A stretch of DNA of 64,000 nucleotides from Dactylosporangium roseum (GCF_025264685.1 NZ_CP073721.1:4579001-4643000), one strand, 5' to 3'. Positions 37,623 to 46,215 are shown, counted from the stretch's first letter. The notes: a model not told the origin generated them from the sequence alone. Translations and numbers: made by a program.

Positions 37623-38494
37623 GTCCGACGTCGACCGAGGAGGGCCGGCTCTCCGACGCCGAGTTCGAGCGGTTCCGGGAGTACTTCTACAAGCGGACCG
37701 GCATCCAGTTCACCCCCGCCAAACGGTACTTCGTGGACAAGCGGATCGAGACGTGCGTGCGCTCGTCCGGCCACCCGACGTTCGGCACGTGGTTCAGCGC
37801 GCTGCGCGTGGGTGACCGGCCGGAGCTGCTGCAGGAACTCACGAACCAGCTCACCGTCAACGAGACGTACTTCATGCGCGAGGACTACCAGTTCGACGCG
37901 CTGCTCGACCCGGTGCTGCCGCGGGTGCTCGCCGAGCACACCCGGGCGGGGCGATCGCAGGGCCCGGTCAAGATCTTGTCGTTGCCGTGCTCGACCGGCG
38001 AGGAGCCGTACTCGATCGCCATGCGGCTGCTGGAGGAGTGGCCGGCGATCGTCCACGTCGACGTCGAGATCCACGCCGCCGACATCGACAGTGACGTGCT
38101 GGCCCGGGCCCGGCACGGCAGCTACGGTGGCCGGTCCCTGCAGCGGGTGCCGAAGCCGTGGCTGGCCAAGCACTTCCAGGCCGTCGCCGCCGGGAGGTAC
38201 CAGATCGACGCGACGATTCGCGACGCGGTCACCTTCCACCGGGTGAACGTCTGCGACACCAACGCGATGCGCGTCTTCACCGACTTCGACGTGATCTTCT
38301 GCCGCAACGTGCTGATCTACTTCGACGAGCTGTCCAGCCGGCGCGCCGCCGAGAACCTCTTCGGCGCGTTGCGCCCGGGCGGGTACCTCTTCCTCGGCCA
38401 CGCCGAGTCGATGAGCCGCATCTCGCCGATCTTCACCCCGGAGCGACTGCCGCAGGGCATCGCCTACCAGCGACCGACGGGAGCACGCGCATGA
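37619..38494 (+). CDS. cheR: CheR chemotaxis protein methyltransferase
   Basis: 291 residues: N-terminal helical domain (FERFREYFYKRTGIQFTPAK) and SAM-binding domain with ILSLPCSTGEEPYSIAMRLL, IHAADIDSDVLARARHGSYG and FDVIFCRNVLIYFDE. It methylates receptor glutamates with SAM. Lacks the pentapeptide-binding beta subdomain typical of enteric CheR only partly, so tether binding cannot be judged. Overlaps both neighbours by 4 nt. Confidence 0.92.
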   Translation: MSPTSTEEGRLSDAEFERFREYFYKRTGIQFTPAKRYFVDKRIETCVRSSGHPTFGTWFSALRVGDRPELLQELTNQLTVNETYFMREDYQFDALLDPVLPRVLAEHTRAGRSQGPVKILSLPCSTGEEPYSIAMRLLEEWPAIVHVDVEIHAADIDSDVLARARHGSYGGRSLQRVPKPWLAKHFQAVAAGRYQIDATIRDAVTFHRVNVCDTNAMRVFTDFDVIFCRNVLIYFDELSSRRAAENLFGALRPGGYLFLGHAESMSRISPIFTPERLPQGIAYQRPTGARA

Positions 38495-38895
38495 CCGACA
38501 CCGTTGACGCGGGCCGGGTGCTGGTGGTCGACGACGCCGCCACGGTCCGGATGTACCACAGCCGGCTGCTCACCGACGCCGGCTTCCGGGTCGAGCAGGC
38601 CGCCAACGGGCTCGAGGCCGTCGAGTCGGCGTTGGTGCGCCCGTTCGACCTCTTCGTCGTCGACGTCAACATGCCGAAAATGGACGGCTACGCCTGTGTG
38701 GAGGCGCTGCGCGGCGAGCCGGTGACGACGTCCGCGCCGATCGTCATGATCAGCACCGAGGACCGGCCCGGCCACGCCGACCGGGCCTACCGCGCGGGCG
38801 CCAACCTGTACCTCGTCAAGCCGGTCGACGCCACGCGGCTGGTCCGTGTCGCGACGATGCTGGCGAGCGGCGCGGCGGAAGCGGGCGCCTGGTGA
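38491..38895 (+). CDS. CheY-like single-domain response regulator
   Basis: 134 residues, receiver only. Acidic pocket VVDDAATVRMYHS, phosphoacceptor D58 in FVVDVNMPKMDGYA, Thr/Ser in MISTEDRPGHADRA, and Lys in YLVKPVDA. It overlaps cheR and cheA by 4 nt each. As the operon also encodes a second CheY (41471-41842), one may signal the motor and the other serve as phosphate sink or adaptation regulator. Confidence 0.88.
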   Translation: MTDTVDAGRVLVVDDAATVRMYHSRLLTDAGFRVEQAANGLEAVESALVRPFDLFVVDVNMPKMDGYACVEALRGEPVTTSAPIVMISTEDRPGHADRAYRAGANLYLVKPVDATRLVRVATMLASGAAEAGAW

Positions 38896-41225
38896 ACCCG
38901 CTGCTCGCACAGTTCCTCGCCGAGGCCGGCGACCTGCTCGACCAGGTCGGCGAAGGGCTGCTGCGGCTGGAGTCCGACCCCGGCGACGCGGAGCGGGTCA
39001 ACGAGGTGTTCCGCGCCGCCCACACGCTCAAGGGCTCCTCCGGCCTGTTCGACTTCCCGGAGCTGACCCACCTCACGCACGCCGCCGAGGACCTGCTCGA
39101 CGCGGTCCGCGCCGGGCACGTGCCGCTCGACTCGGCGCTGACCGACGACCTGCTCGCCGCCTTCGACCTGATCCGTAGCTGGCTGGCGCACGTGACCGTC
39201 GAGGAGCGGCTGCCGGGCGGCGCGGAGACGGACGCGGCGGCGCTGATCGTCCGGCTCCGCGCCCCGATCGGCGGTCCGGCGGCCGGCGGCCCCGCCGCGT
39301 CGGCCGGCACCGCCCGGGCCGCCGGGGTGGCCAGCCGCGCGCCGGGCTGGGTCGCGGAACTCGGCGCGCAGGTCGTCGACGAGCTCACCGAGTGGCTCGG
39401 CACGACGTCGGCGACGCTGCGGTTCGTGCGGTACCTGCCCGACGAGGGCTGCTACTTCCGCGGCGAGGACCCGCTGCTGTTCGTCCGCCAGGTGCCCGCG
39501 CTGCACCACCTCGAGGTGCTCCGGCCGGACGTGTGGCCGGCGCCCGACGAATACGACGAGTACGCCTGCCGGCTCGGGTTCGTGCTCGCTACCCGGGCGG
39601 CGGTCAGCGAGCTGGAGTACGTCTTCCGCTACGTGTCCGAGCAGGTCGAGATCGTCGAGCTGGACGCGGCGGCGCTGCGCGCTCCGGTCGCGCCGGACCC
39701 GGCGGGGCCGCCGGACGAGACCGTCGCCGACGTCGTCGCCGTCCTCGACGCGGCGGCGCACGCGCTCGCCCCGCACACCGGCGGTGCGCCGGCCGGCGCC
39801 CACCTGCGCTCCGTGGCCCGCTCGGTCGCGGCCGCCGCGCGCACGCTCGGTACGACCACCGCCGACCTCGACACGGCGGACGCGGAAGGGATCGCCAGCA
39901 CCGTCCGGGACCTCCTCGACCGCGTCCGCGGCACCGGTGGCGCGCCCGCGGCCGCGGCCACCGCGGACGTGCACCCGACGCACCCGGTGGACCCGGTGGA
40001 ACGACGCCCCGGCGACGCCGAGACGGGGCAGGTCGGCACGCGGATGCTCAAGGTCGACCAGGCGAAGGTCGACCGGCTCATGGAACTGGCCGGCGAGCTG
40101 AACGTGGCGAAGAACAGCCTGACGTACCTCGCCGAGGCCGCCGAGGAGGGGCTCGGCGGCCGGGCGCTGAGCCGGCGGATCAAGGACCAGTACGCCGGGC
40201 TGCACCGCATCGCCGAGGAGTTGCAGGCGGCGGTCATGGACGTGCGGATGCTGCCGCTGTCGGTGTCGTTCTGCCGGTTTCCGCGGCTGGTCCGCGACCT
40301 GAGCCGCCGCCTCGGCAAGCGCATCGAGCTCGTCACCGAGGGCGGGGACACGATGGCCGACAAGGACGTCATCGAGGCGCTCGGCGACCCGCTGGTCCAT
40401 CTCGTGCGCAACAGCCTCGACCACGGCATCGAGCCGCCGGACGAACGTACCGCCGCCGGGAAGCCGCCCCAGGCCGCCATCACGCTCTCCGCGATCGCCG
40501 ACGGCGACGCGGTTGTCGTGGAAGTGGCCGACGACGGGCGGGGCATCGACCCGGCCCGGGTGAAGCTGAAGGCGTACGAGCGGGGCCTCATCGACGAGGA
40601 ACAACTGGCGAGCATCGGCGACGCCGACGCCGTCAACCTCGTCTTCCAGCCGGGCTTCTCGACCGCCGACCAGGTGTCGGACCTGTCCGGCCGAGGGGTG
40701 GGCATGGACGCGGTCCGCGCCAGCGTGGAGCGGCTCGGCGGCACCGTCACCATGCGTTCGGAGCTCGGCGCGGGCACGGTCGCGCGCCTGCGGCTGCCGC
40801 TGTCGATGGCCGTCACGCAGGTGATGGTGGTCAGCGTCGCCGGCCAGCGGTTCGGCATCCCGGTCGACCTGGTCGTCGAGACCGTACGGGTGCCGCGGCG
40901 CGAGATCGGCCGGGTGCTGCACCAGGACGTCGTGGTGCTGCGCGAGGAGGTCGTCCCGGTCGTCGACCTCGCCGAGACGCTCGGCATGCCGTGGCAGCCG
41001 GAGCCCGGCGCCGACCGTGCGGTCCTCGTCGTCAACGTCGCCGGCGGCCGGGCCGGGCTGCTGGTCGAGCGTTTCCACCGGGAGGTCGACGTCATCCTCA
41101 AGCCGATGGACGGGCTGCTGCGCGGGGCGCCGCAGTTCGTCGGTACCGCCCTGCTCGGCGACGGGCTCGTGCTGCTCGTTCTCAACCTCAAGGAGGTGAT
41201 CGGTCTTGGCGCTCGAGCTGCGTGA
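38892..41225 (+). CDS. cheA: CheA chemotaxis histidine kinase
   Basis: 777 residues. HPt with H44 in FRAAHTLKGSSGLF; a CheY-docking-type region about 150-260 (AELGAQVVDELTEWLG to YVSEQVEIVELD); dimerisation helix from about 385 (DRLMELAGELNVAKNSLTYL); HATPase with LVHLVRNSLDHGIEPPDER, VADDGRGIDPARVKLKAYER, STADQVSDLSGRGVGMDAVR; C-terminal CheW-like domain (VVSVAGQRFGIPVDLVVETV). Only one HPt is present. The GTG start overlaps the cheY stop (GTGA). Its end overlaps the next gene by 20 nt. Confidence 0.93.
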   Translation: MNPLLAQFLAEAGDLLDQVGEGLLRLESDPGDAERVNEVFRAAHTLKGSSGLFDFPELTHLTHAAEDLLDAVRAGHVPLDSALTDDLLAAFDLIRSWLAHVTVEERLPGGAETDAAALIVRLRAPIGGPAAGGPAASAGTARAAGVASRAPGWVAELGAQVVDELTEWLGTTSATLRFVRYLPDEGCYFRGEDPLLFVRQVPALHHLEVLRPDVWPAPDEYDEYACRLGFVLATRAAVSELEYVFRYVSEQVEIVELDAAALRAPVAPDPAGPPDETVADVVAVLDAAAHALAPHTGGAPAGAHLRSVARSVAAAARTLGTTTADLDTADAEGIASTVRDLLDRVRGTGGAPAAAATADVHPTHPVDPVERRPGDAETGQVGTRMLKVDQAKVDRLMELAGELNVAKNSLTYLAEAAEEGLGGRALSRRIKDQYAGLHRIAEELQAAVMDVRMLPLSVSFCRFPRLVRDLSRRLGKRIELVTEGGDTMADKDVIEALGDPLVHLVRNSLDHGIEPPDERTAAGKPPQAAITLSAIADGDAVVVEVADDGRGIDPARVKLKAYERGLIDEEQLASIGDADAVNLVFQPGFSTADQVSDLSGRGVGMDAVRASVERLGGTVTMRSELGAGTVARLRLPLSMAVTQVMVVSVAGQRFGIPVDLVVETVRVPRREIGRVLHQDVVVLREEVVPVVDLAETLGMPWQPEPGADRAVLVVNVAGGRAGLLVERFHREVDVILKPMDGLLRGAPQFVGTALLGDGLVLLVLNLKEVIGLGARAA
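41190..41201 (+). promoter_or_regulatory. Complete anti-16S ribosome binding site inside the end of cheA
   Basis: AAGGAGGTGATC matches the full anti-Shine-Dalgarno tail and lies 4 nt before a TTG start at 41206. It is embedded in cheA codons (LKEVIG). It decides the start of the overlapping STAS-like gene and implies strong independent initiation there. Confidence 0.7.
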
Positions 41226-41493
41226 GCGCACCGCCGTGCTCAGCGGGGTGGTGACGGTCGAGGAGGTCGAGGAGCTGGCGGCATGGCTGCGCCGCACGCC
41301 GGAGGCCGGGCTCGACCTTCGCAACTGCAACCATCTGCATACCGCGGCTTTGCAGGCGATCCTCGCCTTCGCGCCGAAGATAACCGCGGTACCTGATGAC
41401 AGCTTCCTCTCAGCGCGGCTGCTTCCGGTGCTCGACCCACCGAAGACCGCTGTTGCCGAAGGGACACGACATGACCACCGTGATGCTGGTTGA
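41206..41493 (+). CDS. STAS-like small protein of the chemotaxis operon
   Basis: 95 residues, TTG start with an ideal ribosome site. ALELRERTAVLSGVVTVEEV, AAWLRRTPEAGLDLRNCNHL and HTAALQAILAFAPKI follow the strand-helix order of STAS-like proteins encoded beside cheA in other bacteria. The canonical phospho-Ser position is replaced by CNHLHTA. It overlaps cheA by 20 nt and the next cheY by 23 nt. A regulatory role through protein binding is inferred; the exact partner is unknown. Confidence 0.7.
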   Translation: MALELRERTAVLSGVVTVEEVEELAAWLRRTPEAGLDLRNCNHLHTAALQAILAFAPKITAVPDDSFLSARLLPVLDPPKTAVAEGTRHDHRDAG

Positions 41494-41842
41494 CGACTCC
41501 GCCACGATCCTGATGAGCCTGAAGAGCATCCTGACGAAGGCCGGCTATGCCGTGGAGACCGCCGGTCACGGCCGCGAGGCGCTGGACAAGCTCGGCGGCG
41601 GCCTGCGCCCCAACCTCATCATCAGCGACGTCAACATGCCGCACATGGACGGGATCTCGTTCACCCGCGAGGCACGCAAGTCCGCCGGGATGCGCTTCAC
41701 CCCGATCCTGATGCTGACCACCGAGTCCGAGCAGACCAAGCGCGCCGAGGCCAAGACCGCCGGGGCAACCGGCTGGCTGGTCAAGCCGGTCGCGCCGGAC
41801 CAACTGCTGGGCGTCATCAAGCAGGTGCTGCCGGGCACCTGA
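41471..41842 (+). CDS. CheY chemotaxis response regulator
   Basis: 123 residues, receiver only: VMLVDDSATILMSLKSILTK, phosphoacceptor D53 in LIISDVNMPHMDGISFTREA, Thr in LMLTTESEQTKRAEA, and Lys in GWLVKPVAPDQL. The wording is closer to motor-type CheY than that of the first copy in the operon. ATG 41471 is chosen; it overlaps the end of the STAS-like gene. The receptor/CheZ-like gene starts 21 nt downstream. Confidence 0.88.
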   Translation: MTTVMLVDDSATILMSLKSILTKAGYAVETAGHGREALDKLGGGLRPNLIISDVNMPHMDGISFTREARKSAGMRFTPILMLTTESEQTKRAEAKTAGATGWLVKPVAPDQLLGVIKQVLPGT

Positions 41843-41863
41843 CCCGCGATTGGAAGTACGAAG

Positions 41864-42928
41864 ATGGCATCGCTGCTGGAACGGTTCGGGACCGGACGAC
41901 CGCGGGAAACCGAGGCCGAGCAGGTCCGCCGCGACGTGGTGACCACCGCGCTGGCTCCGGTGCCGGCGTACTGCGACGTGATCACCGCCCACCTCACCGA
42001 CGTCGTGGAGCACACCGAGACGGCGGCGCGGTCCATCGTGTCCCAGCTTGCGCACGTCGACGCCCTGGCCGAGACGATGGCCGGCAACGTGGACGGGCTC
42101 GCCGGCGCCCTCCAGCGCACGCAGCAGCAGGTCGACGAGGCCAGCGGCACCAACGCCCGCCTGGTCGACCGGCTGGTCCGCCACTTCATCGAACGCGACC
42201 GCCAGGTGCGCGAGCTCGTCAACGAGATGCGTGACCTGCGCACCCACGTCGCCGCGATCGAGGAGGTCAGCCGGGCGACGAACATCCTCGCCCTCAACGC
42301 GATGATCGAGGCCGTACGGGCCGGCGAGGCCGGCAACGGCTTCGCGGTCGTCGCCGACGAGGTCCGCAAGCTCGCGGACCGGTCGTCCGGCGCGGCCAGC
42401 GGCATCGGCACCAGCATCGCCGACCTCACCGCCCGGCTCGACGCCGTGCTGGAGGACGACAGCGGCTTCGACCGGGTCGACGACACGGCGGCGGTCGACC
42501 TGGACAGCCGGACCGGCAGCGCCATGACCCGGCGGCTGGCCGGGATCGCGGCGGCGCAGCGGGAGGTGACCGCCATGATCGACAACGTCCTGGGCGAGAC
42601 CGTCCGCGCCGCCGACGACGTGCGCCGCAGTTCCGACGCGCTGGCCGCGGAGACGACCGGTGCCATGGGGCACGTCCAGTTCCAGGACATCAGCCGCCAG
42701 ATGATCGAGCACGTGGTCGCCGCCGTCGCCGACGTGCGCCGGGAGGCCCTCGACGTGCAGCGGTACGCCAGCGGCGAACTCCCGCCCGACGAGGTGCTCG
42801 GCCGGGTGGTCGACGTCGAGGACCTGCGACGACGTCACGTCATGGCCCGCCAGCGCATGACCCACACCACCACCACCACCGGCGACGGGGCCGCCGAGGA
42901 CACGACCGACGCCATCGAGCTGTTCTGA
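41864..42928 (+). CDS. Soluble MCP-like protein with a CheZ-like C-terminal segment
   Basis: 354 residues, no membrane helix. The central coiled coil has a shortened signalling tip, [20 protein letters not shown], then [20 protein letters not shown]. After a loop (about 200-225), the C-terminal part contains [20 protein letters not shown], close to the FQDxTGQ helix by which CheZ dephosphorylates CheY. The very end is DAIELF, a short acidic-hydrophobic tail like CheZ's CheY-binding peptide. It is the last gene of the operon, after cheY. A role as receptor-linked CheY phosphatase is an inference; the catalytic Gln could be the one in QFQD. Confidence 0.75.
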   Translation: MASLLERFGTGRPRETEAEQVRRDVVTTALAPVPAYCDVITAHLTDVVEHTETAARSIVSQLAHVDALAETMAGNVDGLAGALQRTQQQVDEASGTNARLVDRLVRHFIERDRQVRELVNEMRDLRTHVAAIEEVSRATNILALNAMIEAVRAGEAGNGFAVVADEVRKLADRSSGAASGIGTSIADLTARLDAVLEDDSGFDRVDDTAAVDLDSRTGSAMTRRLAGIAAAQREVTAMIDNVLGETVRAADDVRRSSDALAAETTGAMGHVQFQDISRQMIEHVVAAVADVRREALDVQRYASGELPPDEVLGRVVDVEDLRRRHVMARQRMTHTTTTTGDGAAEDTTDAIELF

Positions 42929-42938
42929 CCCCGGAACG

Positions 42939-42954
42939 CTCCCGCGCCCGGGAG
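42939..42954 (+). terminator. Hairpin after the chemotaxis operon
   Basis: CTCCCG (42939-42944) and CGGGAG (42949-42954) pair around CGCC, 10 nt past the last stop codon. Confidence 0.5.
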
Positions 42955-43164
42955 TCCGGCCACCGCGGCCCGGTCCACGGTCGTCAGGATCCCGCGTGCT
43001 CGCCGGTCCCGGTGCCGTCCCCCAGGGCCGTGGCGGCGCCGCGTCCGGCCCGTCCGGACGTGGCTGCGCACGCGTCGACTCGTATCGCCGGTATCACTGC
43101 TGAGTGAACCGTCGTGAATCGGCGCTCACCGTGCTGCGATCGTCGTGCAACATGCGTGGCCATC

Positions 43165-43193
43165 TTCACGATACGTCACTGATCGACTACCCT
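43165..43193 (+). promoter_or_regulatory. Sigma70-type promoter of the small membrane gene
   Basis: TTCACG (43165-43170) and TACCCT (43188-43193) are 17 nt apart, 30 nt upstream of ATG 43224. The -10 fits the actinobacterial TANNNT consensus and the -35 matches TTGACA at four of six positions. Upstream, 42955-43164 shows nothing else. Confidence 0.5.
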
Positions 43194-43223
43194 GAATGCG
43201 CTGACGATCAGGAAGGAGCGACG

Positions 43224-43382
43224 ATGCCGAAGAAGATCCTCAGATGGGGTGGCTTGGCATTCCTGGTGTTCTTCGTGGCGTACCGGCCGCAGTCGGCGGC
43301 GAACATCGTGTCCACGGTCGGCGGCGGCCTGCTCGACCTCGCCAACGGCTTCGGCGAGTTCTTCTCCACCGTCTTTAGCTGA
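43224..43382 (+). CDS. Small 52-residue membrane protein
   Basis: MPKKILRWGGLAFLVFFVAY is a basic start plus one membrane helix, followed by RPQSAANIVSTVGGGLLDLA and an amphipathic FGEFFSTVFS end. GGAAGGAG precedes ATG 43224 at good spacing and a promoter is visible. Proteins of this form (WGGLAFLVFFVAYRP) are widely conserved in actinobacteria but have no known function. An in-frame extension to 43104 passes over the promoter and is rejected. Confidence 0.75.
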   Translation: MPKKILRWGGLAFLVFFVAYRPQSAANIVSTVGGGLLDLANGFGEFFSTVFS

Positions 43383-43395
43383 CCCCACCGGCGGC

Positions 43396-43450
43396 CATGA
43401 TCATGGAGCGTTTCGACACCCAGGGCCATGCCGCCCGACTCCATGATCAT
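43396..43450. repeat. Type B hairpin repeat, copy 2
   Basis: CATGATCATGGAGCGTTTCG, then ACACCCAGGG, then a right edge CGACTCCATGATCAT. It shares GGAGCGNTTT and CACCCAGGG with the copy at 19771-19824. Its right edge overlaps the left edge of type A copy 3. Confidence 0.6.
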
Positions 43451-43497
43451 GGGAACGATGTGGCTACCCCGATAGCCAGCTCCTTCCCATGATCATG
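43442..43497. repeat. Type A hairpin repeat, copy 3
   Basis: CATGATCATGGGAACGATGT, GGCTACCCCGATAGCC centre, CCTTCCCATGATCATG end. Both outer CATGATCATG edges are intact. It separates the convergent small membrane gene and the L,D-transpeptidase gene. Confidence 0.75.
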
Positions 43498-43503
43498 GTG
43501 GAG

Positions 43504-44736
43504 CTAGACGGCGCTGCCCTTGGCGTACCGCTCCCAGTCGATGTCCCAGTCGGTCCAGCCGTTGCCCCACTTCACGTGCTCCTCGGTGCCCCGGATGATC
43601 ACCGGGTCGCCGATGAGGGTCTGCTGCCACAGCCACTTCGCGTTGGCCTCGGACAGATTGGTGCAACCGTGGGAGACGTTGCGCTTGCCCTGGTGCTGTT
43701 CCGACCAGGGTGCCGAGTGGAAGTACTCACCGTCCCAGGTGAGCCGCTGCGGCCAGTACACCTTCATGCGGTAACCATCGTCGGACTCGGACGGGACGCC
43801 GAACGTGGACGAGTCGAACCACTCCCACTCGTTCTTGATCATGATGATGAGGTGACCGCTCGCGGTCGGGCTCGACGGCTTGCCGAGGCTGACCGGGCAG
43901 GTGCGCACCACCTGGCCGTCCTGGGTGACGGTCAACTGCTTGGTCTTGTTGTCGACCTCCATGAGCAGCTTCCGCCCGACGGTCGCCTGCACCGTGACGT
44001 CCCGCTCGCCGACCCACTTGCCGCCGAACGACACTCCGCCGACGGCCGCCCGCAGCGACAGCGTCGTGCCGGGCTGCCAGTACTCCTTGGGCCGGAAGTG
44101 GACCTCCTTGCCGCTGAACCAGTGCCAGACACCCTCCTGCGGCGGGTTGCTGGTGGCGAACAGGCGGCGCTGGACCGCCGCCCGCTGGTCCTTGATGACG
44201 TCGACGCCGAAGCTGACGATGAGCGGCATGGCGACACCGACGGTCTGCTTGTCCTGGACGACGCTGGAGACCTTGGCGAGGTTCGCCGGCTTCTTCATCG
44301 TCGTGAACGTCGTCGTGGTCGTGACATCCTTGCCGTCACCGCCCGCGACGGTGAGCTTCACCGTGTATCGCGTGTTGTAGGAGAGCTGGCGCGCCGGCCG
44401 CCAGGTCGTGCCGTCGGGCTGGAGGTGCCCTTCGACCCGGGCGCCGGCGGCGTCGAGCAGCTCGACGTCGGTGCGGGTCGCGTTGTCGACGGTGACGGCG
44501 ATGTCCGTCGCCGTCGACACCGACGCCGCCGCGTCGGCGGGCGTGGTGATCTGACCGGTCGCGAGCGGGGCGCCGGACGGCGAGGGAGAGGGCGATCCGG
44601 CGGCGCCGGACGGGGCCTTGCGCTCCGGCTCGGTGCACGCGGCGGTGACGGCCGCGGCGGCCCCGAGCATCAGCACCGCGCGACGACTCGCACCCGTTGT
44701 CCGGCGCATCCCGCTCCGCCGCTCTGTCATACCCAC
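43504..44736 (-). CDS. L,D-transpeptidase lipoprotein (YkuD domain, Ig-like repeats)
   Basis: 410 residues. An Arg-rich start (RRTTGASRRAVLM) leads to a lipoprotein signal with cysteine in AAVTAAC, then a Ser/Pro linker and two Ig-like domains (about 60-155 and 160-255) as in LdtMt2. The YkuD domain holds HSAPWSEQHQGKRNVSHGCT and NLSEANAKWLWQ, with the catalytic Cys in SHGCTNLS. The C-terminus is Trp-rich (WGNGWTDWDIDWERY). It makes 3-3 cross-links in peptidoglycan and resists most penicillins. The blaI-type regulator gene 0.4 kb upstream may be functionally linked. Confidence 0.92.
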   Translation of the reverse strand: MGMTERRSGMRRTTGASRRAVLMLGAAAAVTAACTEPERKAPSGAAGSPSPSPSGAPLATGQITTPADAAASVSTATDIAVTVDNATRTDVELLDAAGARVEGHLQPDGTTWRPARQLSYNTRYTVKLTVAGGDGKDVTTTTTFTTMKKPANLAKVSSVVQDKQTVGVAMPLIVSFGVDVIKDQRAAVQRRLFATSNPPQEGVWHWFSGKEVHFRPKEYWQPGTTLSLRAAVGGVSFGGKWVGERDVTVQATVGRKLLMEVDNKTKQLTVTQDGQVVRTCPVSLGKPSSPTASGHLIIMIKNEWEWFDSSTFGVPSESDDGYRMKVYWPQRLTWDGEYFHSAPWSEQHQGKRNVSHGCTNLSEANAKWLWQQTLIGDPVIIRGTEEHVKWGNGWTDWDIDWERYAKGSAV

Positions 44737-44971
44737 CGATCAGCCCTCCCCGGACGGACCAACCACGCCTTTGATGAAGGCGACAGCATAGCTCCTACGA
44801 TCAATAGGAATCATCGGCGATGCTGCCGTAGTGCGCCGCACCTCCCCCGCCGTTGCCCGGTTCGTCGCGTTTGCCGGGTTCGTGGCGCCACCGGGCGTGC
44901 TCGGCGGCGCCGTGCCGGTGCAGCGAAGCACGCGATCATCGACCGCGGCCCCGGCGAACAGGCCCTCCGGC

Positions 44972-45154
44972 TCAGTGCAGGTCGAGGACGGCGAGCGCGA
45001 CCGGCACCGCCGGCGGCAGCGTGGCCGCGACGCCCAGGGCCCGGGCGGTCAGCCCCGGCAGCGGGTGGCGCAGCGCCCCCGACGTGATCACGACGTGCCG
45101 GTGACCGCCCGGGACCAGGTAGGCGGCCGGGTGCGGCGACGGCAGCACGGTCAC
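44972..45154 (-). pseudogene. Truncated M56-type (BlaR1/MecR1-like) peptidase
   Basis: GTG 45154 overlaps the blaI-like stop (GTGA), the normal arrangement for a BlaI-M56 pair. The 60-residue product keeps PAAYLVPGGHRHVVITSGAL, the strand-loop found just before the catalytic helix of M56 peptidases, then jumps to a C-terminal-like hydrophobic stretch (LPPAVPVALAVLDLH) and stops. The HExxH zinc helix and the membrane helices are missing. An internal deletion is the simplest explanation. The BlaI-type repressor may therefore be unresponsive or answer to another protease. Confidence 0.55.
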
Positions 45155-45522
45155 GAGCCGGCGATCTTCCGCTCATAGCTGTCCAGCGCCGCGCGCAGCG
45201 CGACCGCCTCCTCCAGCGTCATCTGCCGCACGAAGTCCAGCAGCGCCACCTCCCGGTCGCCGCTGCCCGACAGCGCCTCCCGCATCAGCCCGGCGCCGTA
45301 CTGCTCGCGGGTCGCGACCGTGCGGTACCGGTGTGCCTTGCCCTCCCGGTCGCGCTCCAGCCAGCCCTTACGGAACAGCTTCTCCATCACCGTCAGCACC
45401 GTCGTGTAGGCCAGCGGCCGGTCCCGCACCAACGCGGTGTGCACCTGCCGCACGGTCACCGGCGTGGCGAAGTTCCACATCTGCTGCATCACAGCGGCCT
45501 CAAGGTCGCCGAACCCGCGCAC
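45151..45522 (-). CDS. BlaI/MecI-family transcriptional repressor
   Basis: 123 residues. Winged helix: FGDLEAAVMQQMWNFATPVT, VRQVHTALVRDRPLAYTTVL and TVMEKLFRKGWLERDREGKA give the conserved order, with a C-terminal dimerisation helix (DFVRQMTLEEAVALRAALDS). It normally represses cell-wall or beta-lactam resistance genes until cleaved by an M56 sensor. GTG 45522 follows GGGAGG by 4 nt. The sensor next door is decayed. The L,D-transpeptidase gene downstream is a plausible target. Confidence 0.87.
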   Translation of the reverse strand: MRGFGDLEAAVMQQMWNFATPVTVRQVHTALVRDRPLAYTTVLTVMEKLFRKGWLERDREGKAHRYRTVATREQYGAGLMREALSGSGDREVALLDFVRQMTLEEAVALRAALDSYERKIAGS

Positions 45523-45653
45523 CGCACCTCCCGCACATCGATCAGCACCGAACCGCTCGAACTGCAGATGGTACGACCCTATCGGGCGATCCTCCTCCGA
45601 CGATCCGTAGGATGCCCGGCGGGCAGGGCAGGCTCAGCTCAGCCGGCGCCGGA

Positions 45654-46091
45654 TCATCCGACGGGAAGTTCGAGCCAGACCGACTTGCCGTCCGCGACGT
45701 GCCGCTGCACGCCCCAGCGCGTGGCGAACGCCTGGATGAGCCACATGCCCCAGCCGTGGTCCTCGCCGGTGTGGACGCGGTCGGCCGGGGCGGGCAGGCC
45801 GGGCTCGCTGTCCCGCACCACGATCCGCAGGGACGTGCCCGCCAGGCGCAGCAGCACCTCGTCGACACCGCCGCCGTGCCGGACGGCGTTGGTGAGCAGT
45901 TCGCTGAGCATCAGCTCGACGTCGCCCTCGAACTCCGCGCCGGGTGGGTGGGTGAGCAACTCCCGCAGCGCCTGCCGCACCCAGGCGCGGCCGGCCGCGG
46001 CGACCGAGGGGTCGGCGCCGTGGTGGGGCCGCCACCGCAGCAACCGCTCGACCCGCCGGTGCGCCGGATCCCCGGCATCGCCGCTGCTCAC
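45654..46091 (-). CDS. RsbW-like ATP-binding anti-sigma factor type protein
   Basis: 145 residues, one HATPase_c domain of the RsbW/SpoIIAB class. The N box is ELMLSELLTNAVRHGGGVDE, the G1 region is DSEPGLPAPADR, and the G2 is HGWGMWLIQAFATRWGV. Such small kinases bind sigma factors or STAS antagonists; actinobacteria have dozens. GTG 46091 with GGAGG 8 nt upstream is chosen over a longer Cys-rich extension to 46214. The STAS protein at 529-885 could be a partner but nothing links them directly. Confidence 0.8.
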   Translation of the reverse strand: MSSGDAGDPAHRRVERLLRWRPHHGADPSVAAAGRAWVRQALRELLTHPPGAEFEGDVELMLSELLTNAVRHGGGVDEVLLRLAGTSLRIVVRDSEPGLPAPADRVHTGEDHGWGMWLIQAFATRWGVQRHVADGKSVWLELPVG

Positions 46092-46201
46092 ACCTACTCC
46101 CTCCGCCGGGTTCCCGCCTTCACCCGGCGGTGTACCCGATGGAGTGACAGCCACGCACATTCTGGGCAAATCGCTGCAACACCAGCAACACGCAGATGCT
46201 T

Positions 46202-46215
46202 GTTGCACTTGCAAC
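46202..46215. promoter_or_regulatory. Perfect palindrome in an AT-rich divergent promoter
   Basis: GTTGCA, CT, TGCAAC is a perfect 6-2-6 palindrome, followed by ACTTAAATAATCCTAAAATC, the most AT-rich 20 bp seen in this part. It lies 110 nt upstream of the RsbW-like gene on one side and 81 nt upstream of a small gene on the other. It looks like an operator with adjoining promoter; the regulator is unknown. Confidence 0.5.

Noticed and set aside
43104-43223. N-terminal extension of the small membrane protein
   Set aside because: The extension covers a good -35/-10 pair and lacks codon bias; ATG 43224 has its own ribosome site.
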